7,092 nucleotides of DNA. Source: Chitinophagales bacterium (lineage in GTDB: Bacteria > Bacteroidota > Bacteroidia > Chitinophagales > JAHDHT01). Made by a program: the position numbers and the translations under genes. Position 1 is the stretch's first letter; each line of letters opens with the position of its first letter. The notes below the pieces were generated by a model. It ran no database searches, was not told the DNA's origin, and worked only from the letters and a program-made list of their open reading frames with translations. This document shows positions 6,743-7,092 of this stretch, one piece after another. The DNA lies in assembly GCA_020631175.1 (NCBI GenBank), contig JAHDHT010000194.1, positions 1 through 7,092 on the forward strand. The letters run 5' to 3'.

Positions 6743-7092
6743 TTGAAATACAACATCCTCCATATCATTTTTGCTTTATTTGTAATAAATATTTGCACAG
6801 CACAAGAGATCAATTTTGAATCGAATTATGTGTCTTATGATACCCTTGATTTTTATACAAATCAATATATGGGTCAAATAATTGTAGATGAAGTAAGTGA
6901 ATTATATACGGTTACCGGGAATTATTGCCATAGAAAAAATCCGGATTTAGAAAGGATATGTGGACCTATGGCATACATAATTGATTTTGACGGAAGTATA
7001 ATTGATCATCGTGTATATGTTTTTAACAGTTTTAGTATTTCTTGGCTAGACATGTCGAAACTCAATGACTCTTATATAGGTAGCGGCTTATC
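6743..7092 (+). CDS. secreted protein of unknown function, TTG start, partial (runs off right edge)
   Basis: An open frame of 116 complete codons plus two bases continues past the window. Starting at the TTG at 6743, the product begins MKYNILHIIFALFVINICTAQE (first residue read as Met), a textbook signal peptide with cleavage likely after residue 20. No ATG precedes this in frame, a TAA stands at 6728-6730, and the first in-frame ATG is codon 43, which would lose the export signal. TTG is therefore the best start. The mature part is rich in aromatic and beta-branched residues with Gly/Asp turns (for example YIIDFDGSIIDHRVYVF, residues 78-94), suggesting beta-propeller or beta-sandwich repeats of secreted Bacteroidota proteins. 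Many of those end in a T9SS sorting domain, which would lie outside the window. Two cysteines (62 and 73) could form a disulfide. Function is unknown. Confidence 0.72.
   Translation, partial: MKYNILHIIFALFVINICTAQEINFESNYVSYDTLDFYTNQYMGQIIVDEVSELYTVTGNYCHRKNPDLERICGPMAYIIDFDGSIIDHRVYVFNSFSISWLDMSKLNDSYIGSGL

Overview
The window looks like a piece of a Bacteroidota chromosome. The evidence is the gene content: a 952-residue TonB-dependent receptor with an N-terminal carboxypeptidase-regulatory-like domain, the Bacteroidota form of deoxynucleoside kinase, a full-length (67K-type) SppA, start codons mostly without strong Shine-Dalgarno sequences, and one promoter-like match to the -33 TTTG / -7 TAnnTTTG pattern of that phylum. 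I cannot name a genus.

Layout. Positions 1-1163 (minus strand) hold the first two thirds of sppA, cut by the window edge a few codons before the expected catalytic serine. A 160-bp divergent intergenic region (1164-1323) holds a GC hairpin and several GTACC-type motifs. A plus-strand run follows: folK (1324-1815), a deoxynucleoside kinase overlapping it by 4 bases (1812-2462), and the TonB-dependent receptor 29 bases later (2492-5350). A short gap with a promoter-like sequence and a perfect palindrome leads into a two-gene ParD/ParE-type toxin-antitoxin operon (5429-5969). After it come a HEAT-like alpha-solenoid protein of unknown role (6006-6680), a GTAG-led palindrome resembling a REP element (6685-6710), and the start of a secreted-protein gene that appears to use a TTG start codon and runs off the right edge (6743-7092).

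How the parts work together. folK (folate biosynthesis) and the kinase (deoxynucleoside salvage) are probably translationally coupled. The receptor may be co-transcribed with them, but nothing ties its substrate to nucleosides or pterins, and no susD partner follows. parDE is a self-contained module, more AT-rich than the left part of the window, and looks like an acquired accessory unit placed after housekeeping genes. I see no CRISPR array, transposase, phage gene, tRNA or rRNA. Most of the window is ordinary. The points worth a second look are the REP-like palindrome, the non-ATG secreted gene beside it, the palindrome over the parDE promoter, and the uncharacterised solenoid protein behind the toxin.
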